From Pelagophyceae sp. CCMP2097 (lineage: Eukaryota; Sar; Pelagophyceae), in assembly GCA_026770575.1 (NCBI GenBank), contig MU657211.1, positions 344,150 through 354,401 on the forward strand: 10,252 bases of DNA. The letters run 5' to 3'. This document shows positions 6,357-10,252 of this stretch, one piece after another; positions within the stretch are counted from its first letter, which is position 1, and every line of letters begins with the position of its first letter. The position numbers were made by a program, and so were the translations under genes. The notes under the pieces are model-generated. The model ran no database searches and was not told the DNA's origin. It saw only the letters and a list, made by a program, of their open reading frames with translations.

Positions 6357-8858
6357 CTAGTCGGATGACATCATGATTTTGACAAAGGCCTGGTAGTCGA
6401 TGTGGCCGTCTGAGACGCCGAAAATGTCGATGAGCTCGTCGATCTTGCTCGCGGCGAGCGTGGAGGACCGCGACCCGGCGCGCTTCGGCGGCACGAGCGT
6501 GTTCATCATCTGCCACAGCAGCTCCGACTCGACCCAGCCGTGGCCGTTGGGGTCCAGCAGCGAAAACGCCTCGAGGAACATGGCGGAGAACTCGGCCTGG
6601 GCCATGAGGGCGAGAAAGTCGTTGATGGCGATCATGTCGTTGCCTTCGACCTCTGGGTTCGCCTTATTGATCATGCTCCTCAGCTCGTCGTCCTGCGGCG
6701 CGCGGCCGACGGCGGTCATGAGGCCGGCGAGGTCGGCCACCGTGATGGCGCCGTCGCCGTCGCGGTCGATGATGTGGAAAGTCTGCTCGAACTCGTCGCG
6801 CTGGTACGGCGTCAGCTGCGCCACGAGCCCGGCGCGGTACTTCTTCTCCGCCGCGTCGCCCCACTTCGGCGACCGCGCCGCCGCCTGGTCGAACGCGCGG
6901 ACGACGGCGCGCACGAGGCGCAGGCGCTGCATCAGCGAGAGGTCCGTGGCCAACGGATTGTTCGCCAGCGCGAACTCGCCGTTCAAAGGCGCCTCGGGCG
7001 CCGGCTCGTCGTCGTCCAGCGGCTTCTGCGCCGCCGCGCGCTTCGACGGCGTCAGCGTCGTCTTCAAACCCTCGACGACCTGCTTCTGCTCGTAGCCCCA
7101 CAAGAAGTTCTCGTTCGTCTCGATGAGCTCCGAGAGCCGCGTCCCGTCCTCGAACCGCCGGTCCGCCTTGGCCAGCGCGGAACGGTCCACGGCCAGCGCC
7201 CGAACCTTCGTCGCCGCCAGAATCGTCGCGGCGCGCGGCTCGTTGGTGATGAGCCCGCGCTCGCCAAAGTACGACCCCTCCTCGAGGGCGTTCGTCAGCG
7301 TGCCGTACGCTGTCCGCATCGCGTTCGGCGAGAAGCTAAAGGCCGCGAAGTGACGCGGGGCGTCTCTGAAAAGCGAGAGGTTACTCCTTGCAAAGTGCGT
7401 TCCTCCTCGGGAGACGCACCCGGGCATGTGCGCGCCCTCGGAGAGGCCCTTGCTGAGCTCGAAGACGTCGCACTCGCCGGAGACGAGGACGAAGAAGCGG
7501 CGGCCGATCTCGCCCTCTGAGATGAGGATGTCGCCCGGGGCGTACTCGGCGATGCGCGCGCCCGAGACGATGGCGTCCAGCTGCGCCGCGCTCAGCTTGG
7601 CCAGCAGCGGCACGCGCGCCATGACCTCGCGCGAGAACGCACGGTCCTCCGCCAGCTGCGACGCCCGGTCCTCGTCCACCTTCTGCAGGATCGCGCCGTC
7701 GTCCGCGGTAGCGGAATCGGACACGACCTCGTCCGCCGCTGCCACGTCCTCGGGCCTGCGTGCGACGCGTCGACACCATGCCTCGAACGCCTGCCGCGTC
7801 GAAGCGTGCCCCCTCGACAAGGCTCACTTTCGTCGGAGGCGCCTTCGGTCGTCGGTGAGGAACTCCTCCTGCGGCTTCTCCTCTCCGCCTTCGGTCGCCG
7901 GCGGCGGCGCCTTGACCTCGGCCGGCTTCGACTCGATGCCCAGCGCCGCGTCGACGTCCTAGGCGCCGGCTTCGAGACTGCCGCAAAAGGCCCGGGAGGG
8001 GCGTCGTTCGTGGGCGTCGGCGCAGCGGCAAAGCGGCACGGACCTGGGGTCGGAAGCCGTTCCACTTCTCGAGCATCTCGCGGAGGAGCTCGATTTTGCG
8101 CGGGCCGCATGGAAAAGACTCGACTCGCTGGCCGCGGGCGTAAAAGTGGATCAGAGGCAGCACGTTGACCTGCGCGGCCCGTCGAAGAGACGCCGTAGGA
8201 TCATCGCCATGCGCGGGCGGGCCCCCTTTTGCGCGAGGCAAGGCCGCACCTCTAATCGGTTGAGGAACTCTGCGCCGTCGTCTTCGGCGGTGATTTCTTT
8301 GTGCGACATTTCGTAAAACTTTACGTTCTTCGGAGAGTACTCCACCGAGAGCCTAGCGCGGCCGTGCGGCGCCGCGGCGGCGAGAAAGAAGACGCGCCTC
8401 TTGTACTTTGGCTCGAGGCCGCGGCAGGCGCGGCACCACGGCGCGTAAAACTTGATGACCACGAGCTCGTCGTCCGGCGCCTCCGCCGTCGCCGAAACGA
8501 ACGACGCCGGCGTGCAGAGCGGAGTCACCATCTGCCTACGACCGAGAAGGTGGCGCCGGCGCGCGGCGACGAGGCGCGGGCGCCACCGGCCACAAACATG
8601 CGGCTGCGACCGGATCGGCGATCCGTTGCCGGCGGCCGTCGCCAGCGTCGCCCACGGCCGTCGGTCACCTGGGCTCTCGTGCGACGCTGCAACTTGCTCG
8701 CCGGCGACGGCGGGGACGTCTTCCTGCACCGTCTTTGACAGCGGATGCAACGCCGCCCCGCGGCGATTCGCGCGCGGAACCACGTAGGCTCGCACGCCGC
8801 AGGCCGCGAGGCCCAGCAGCAGGAGCCGCAGGCCGCGGCGCCCTCGCGGGGACGTCAT
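6357..8858 (-). CDS. Plastid-type thioredoxin / cyclic-nucleotide-binding / calmodulin-like fusion (7 exons)
   Basis: The proposed exons are 8858-8587, 8535-8398, 8352-8250, 8169-8044, 7958-7828, 7755-7420 and 7365-6357, giving 2115 nt (704 residues plus stop). Residues 1-25 are a signal peptide with an aromatic residue just after the predicted cleavage site (VRA then YVVP), like the bipartite plastid signal of stramenopiles. The thioredoxin domain covers about 110-208: active site WCRAC with C125/C128, cis-proline P176 in VNVLPLIHFY, then VESFPC, which resembles the atypical chloroplast ACHT thioredoxins. An acidic/proline linker follows. The cNBD spans about 305-432; its phosphate-binding cassette has FGE at 402-404 and PRAAT at 412-416, where the alanine favours cAMP over cGMP in PKA/PKG relatives. 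The C-terminal region aligns with calmodulin: EF1 (loop about 569-580, DRDGDG) is intact and the other three are degenerate. The link from thioredoxin to cNBD depends on a 72-nt intron that contains an in-frame TGA. The downstream part has no ATG before the cNBD, which favours one gene. Alternative: two genes. Confidence 0.72.
7366..7419 (-). other. Probable in-frame intron within the cNBD coding region (54 nt)
   Basis: It starts GTGCGT and ends in a pyrimidine-rich stretch plus TTTTCAG, with a TAAC branch-like motif 16 nt before the end. The length keeps the frame, so the ORF is open through it. It falls between cNBD strands, where an extra segment interrupts the usual spacing before the GSYFGE cassette. 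A longer version ending at 7336 (TTTAG) is also in frame and would remove more of the insert. Confidence 0.55.
7756..7827 (-). other. 72-nt intron containing an in-frame TGA, joining thioredoxin and cNBD parts
   Basis: It starts GTGAGC, ends CACGCAG followed by G, and removes the in-frame TGA at 7824-7826. The flanking frames then read RRLRRK-PEDVAAADE continuously. Because 72 is a multiple of three, the upstream and downstream frames are the same and the stop is the only break. If the intron is retained, the product ends after K257 as a thioredoxin-only protein. Confidence 0.6.
8353..8397 (-). other. Probable GC-AG intron in the thioredoxin domain (45 nt)
   Basis: Removing GCGCGT...GCTAG joins LEPKYKR to LSVEYSP, restoring normal thioredoxin helix spacing after the CxxC. 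The donor GCGCGT differs from the common GTGCGT by one base. A conventional GT donor 9 nt upstream (8406) is also in frame but would shorten the helix by three residues. Confidence 0.5.
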
Positions 8859-9028
8859 AGACTCTGGAGTGCACCGAAAATGCAAAAGAGAGAATCCAAC
8901 TTTAGCGATGCCCTCTTTACAGGGTGACTCGGAAGTGTGAGAGTAAGACAAAGGAAAAAGTAGAACGACGAGGCTCTAACAAACCGCGCCGCCGTCGCCC
9001 TTGCCGTCGGAGAGGAACTTGCCAGTCC

Positions 9029-9096
9029 TATCGTGTTGATAGGAAGAGCAAAAGGGATATCGCGTCCCAGTGCTCTGGTCCGCTGGAGACTGGGTA
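9029..9096 (+). repeat. 68-bp direct repeat, copy 1
   Basis: Identical to 9345-9412 over 68 bp, with near-identity starting three bases earlier. It contains a potential stem, CCCAGT and CTC pairing with GAG and ACTGGG (9066-9094). Copy 1 runs straight into a TATATAAAG motif. Confidence 0.95.
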
Positions 9097-9129
9097 TATA
9101 AAGAGTCACGACATGCTCCTATATACCCA
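9091..9129. repeat. Perfect 10-bp inverted repeat
   Basis: TGGGTATATA at 9091-9100 and its exact reverse complement at 9120-9129, separated by 19 nt. The left arm overlaps the end of direct-repeat copy 1 and the TATA-like motif. Confidence 0.85.
9095..9103 (+). promoter_or_regulatory. TATA-box-like motif
   Basis: TATATAAAG fits the TATAWAAR consensus on the plus strand, upstream of the plus-strand Copia-like frame. It is absent after the second 68-bp repeat copy. It could be a promoter for the retroelement, but the distance to the frame (about 230 bp) and the lack of transcript data leave it weak. Confidence 0.3.
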
Positions 9130-9245
9130 CGGCACCCCATCTAAGTGAAACGTAGCTAGTTGCCGGGAATTCCTTTCAATCGTATCGTGCCACGCAGGGG
9201 CTTGAGATTACGATGGGAACATTCCTGGGCAAGTAGTCTTAATCG

Positions 9246-9290
9246 TGCACCCGCCGGGACTCGAACCCGCGACCATCGGTGCTACGTCCC
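9246..9290 (-). ncRNA. tRNA-derived fragment with B-box (internally deleted tRNA or SINE head)
   Basis: On the minus strand the segment has a T-arm and B-box (GGGTTCGAGTCCC), an acceptor-like 3' strand ending GGGTGCA, and just upstream a GGACGTAGCACCGATGGT stretch resembling the 5' end and A-box of tRNAs. The two boxes are almost adjacent: the anticodon arm is missing, no 5' acceptor strand pairs properly with the 3' one, and CCA is not encoded. It is therefore not a functional canonical tRNA gene. A retroelement primer-binding site is less likely, because the TGG that would pair with CCA is absent and the similarity extends too far. Confidence 0.5.
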
Positions 9291-9333
9291 ACCCGAAAGG
9301 GGGCCGATCAGAGTAACGTAAGGCCCGTAACCG

Positions 9334-10252
9334 GAGATACCTCTTATCGTGTTGATAGGAAGAGCAAAAGGGATATCGCGTCCCAGTGCTCTGGTCCGCT
9401 GGAGACTGGGTACTTCGACGGCCGTGCAGACGGCCTTTACGACGGCCGTACCGGCGACCTTCGACGGCGGAGTTTTAACGTCAAAAGACGGCTCTGCGTT
9501 AGACGCCGGAGTTTTAACGTCAAAAGGCGGCTCTGCGACGGTATCGTCGGTCGACGGCGGAGGTTTAACGTCGAAAGGCGGCTCTGCGTCGGACATTGTG
9601 TCGACTGAGGTGTCGTATATCGACGGCGGAGTTTTAACGTCAAAAGACGGCTCTGCGTCCGAAGCCGGAGTTTTAACGTCAAAAGGCGGCTCTGCGACGG
9701 TATCGTCAGTCGACGGCGGAGTTTTAACGTCGAAGGGTGGCTCTGCGTCGAACATTGCTTCGACTGAAATCACTGCGGGGAAATCCGAGTCTAACTGGTT
9801 TTCAAGCTTTGGGCGCCGCTCATGGGCTACGACGGCAGTAAAAACTGCGATGTCTTTATTCGGCTGCGCCTTCACGGTCACGTCCACATGCAGTTTAGGA
9901 CCAGGCATTGGCCCGTCTTTTGAAGATGCGGCTGCGATTGCGCGCGTAGCACATGAAGCCGGAGATGAAGCCGAGTTATGGACAGTCGACTCTGCTGCAG
10001 ACTTTCATATTCGGCCAGAGCCTAGTAAAATGGTCGAATCGAAACAGTACCACGACCGCAAAGCGTATTTTCCGGCAAAGTTTGCCGTAGCCGACGACAC
10101 TGCTCACACGGTTTTAGAAATTCGCACGGAATTTGCTTCGGTGGATACATTAAACGAAGCGGTTGACATTGACATAACATCCTGTATCGTGCCAAACATT
10201 CGGCACAAACTGTTGGCAGTGGCACAGCTCGAGGAACAGGGTGTATCTTTTC
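9334..10252 (+). CDS. Partial Ty1/Copia-type polyprotein: repeat region plus aspartic protease
   Basis: The frame is open from 9334 (two stops just upstream, at 9319 and 9331) to the window end. The N-terminal third encodes a serine/glycine-rich repeat with the core GVLTSKGGSA. From about 9976 the frame matches the Copia retropepsin region: LWTVDSAADFHI aligns with the W-x-x-DSGAxxH active-site motif, followed by FAVADDT, IVPNIRHKLLAVAQLEEQG, the usual VP-x-L-x-x-NLLS-x-x-QL-x-x-G block. The family's active-site glycine is alanine here (DSA for DSG). No CCHC zinc knuckle is seen upstream, and the first in-frame ATG is only at 9850, so either the start lies in another exon or the copy is degenerate. 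Integrase, reverse transcriptase and RNase H would be expected beyond the window. Assignment is by motif only. Confidence 0.65.
9345..9412 (+). repeat. 68-bp direct repeat, copy 2
   Basis: Identical to 9029-9096, offset by 316 bp. This copy leads directly into the repeat-coding start of the Copia-like frame and is itself open in that frame. Confidence 0.95.
9466..9770 (+). repeat. Higher-order tandem repeat, 159-bp period
   Basis: Six related subunits begin at 9466, 9505, 9556, 9625, 9664 and 9715, each with a GGCGGAGTTTTAACGTC-like core. Subunit lengths alternate 39, 51 and 69 bp and the cycle repeats once (9466-9624, then 9625 to about 9770), so the superunit is 159 bp or 53 codons. All lengths are multiples of three, so the plus frame stays open, and so does a minus-strand frame (FDVKTP-type repeats). 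Confidence 0.9.

Larger units (their letters stand above)
8859..9333. other. Region upstream of the thioredoxin-fusion gene, no supported CDS
   Basis: It holds the promoter and 5' UTR of the minus-strand fusion gene (near 8859-8960, AT-richer) and then repeat-rich DNA: a 68-bp direct repeat copy, a TATA-like motif inside an inverted repeat, and a tRNA-derived fragment. Open frames here are short and show no recognisable domain. The GC content is visibly lower than in the gene block. Confidence 0.6.
9029..10252 (+). mobile_element. 5' part of a Copia-like retroelement or derived locus
   Basis: The Copia protease frame, the flanking 68-bp repeats, the tRNA-derived fragment and the drop in GC together suggest transposon-derived DNA. 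No LTR ends (TG...CA) or target-site duplications could be delimited, so the left border is only a guess. Confidence 0.4.

Noticed and set aside
6357..7820. Treating the cNBD/EF-hand part as an independent gene starting at 7820
   Set aside because: The codon there is TTG, not ATG, and the first in-frame ATG lies at the very edge of the cNBD; the spliced fusion explains the upstream coding-like sequence better. The two-gene option is kept as an alternative.
8587..8858. A 65-nt GT-AG intron starting GTGACC in the leader of the thioredoxin-fusion gene
   Set aside because: Its length is not a multiple of three and it would break the frame into the thioredoxin domain, unlike the 51-nt candidate at 8536-8586.
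9282..9908. Minus-strand ORF of about 208 residues with FDVKTP repeats
   Set aside because: It is open because the repeat units are multiples of three. The plus frame carries the recognisable protease motif downstream, so the minus frame is more likely a shadow, although it does begin with an ATG.

Overview
The window looks like nuclear DNA of a GC-rich microscopic eukaryote. The best guess is a photosynthetic stramenopile such as a pelagophyte, although haptophytes and other algae are not excluded. The grounds are protein genes interrupted by very short GT-AG introns (about 44-85 nt), a lysosomal-type GH38 alpha-mannosidase, a cyclic-nucleotide/EF-hand signalling protein, and an N-terminus resembling the bipartite plastid signal of secondary algae (signal peptide, then an aromatic residue right after the predicted cleavage point). 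No bacterial features such as Shine-Dalgarno sites or operons were seen.

Layout: three genes lie head to tail on the minus strand and fill about 340-8858. From the gene-5' side they are: (1) 8858-6357, a multi-exon gene whose frames join into one roughly 704-residue protein: plastid-type leader, thioredoxin domain with a WCRAC active site, cyclic-nucleotide-binding domain and calmodulin-like EF-hand domain; (2) 6024-2446, a class II (lysosomal-type) alpha-mannosidase that is open throughout but probably contains two introns hidden because they are multiples of three, one carrying a 39-bp tandem duplication; (3) 2167-340, a nine-exon gene for a roughly 475-residue protein with an RIIa/DPY-30-like N-terminal segment, a short coiled coil and two GAF domains with intact NKFDE motifs but no enzymatic output domain. 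What look like scattered frame-broken ORFs across (1) and (3) join in frame when short introns are removed, nearly all ending AG|G and many starting GTGCGY.

Right of 8858 the composition becomes visibly less GC-rich and the content changes. There is a 68-bp direct repeat present twice, a tRNA-derived fragment between the copies, and then a plus-strand open frame that runs off the window. That frame has a higher-order tandem repeat (159-bp period) followed by a Ty1/Copia-type aspartic protease domain, so this end is the 5' part of a retroelement or a derivative of one. Left of 340 there is only a GACA-type microsatellite and a strong 23-bp inverted repeat.

How the genes fit together: two of the three cellular genes have domains that classically bind cyclic nucleotides (cNBD, tandem GAF), and one adds redox (thioredoxin) and probably calcium (EF-hand) sensing. 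That is suggestive of cyclic-nucleotide signalling, but eukaryotic neighbours need not be functionally linked. All exon models were worked out by eye from frame and splice-site consistency, with no transcript data.
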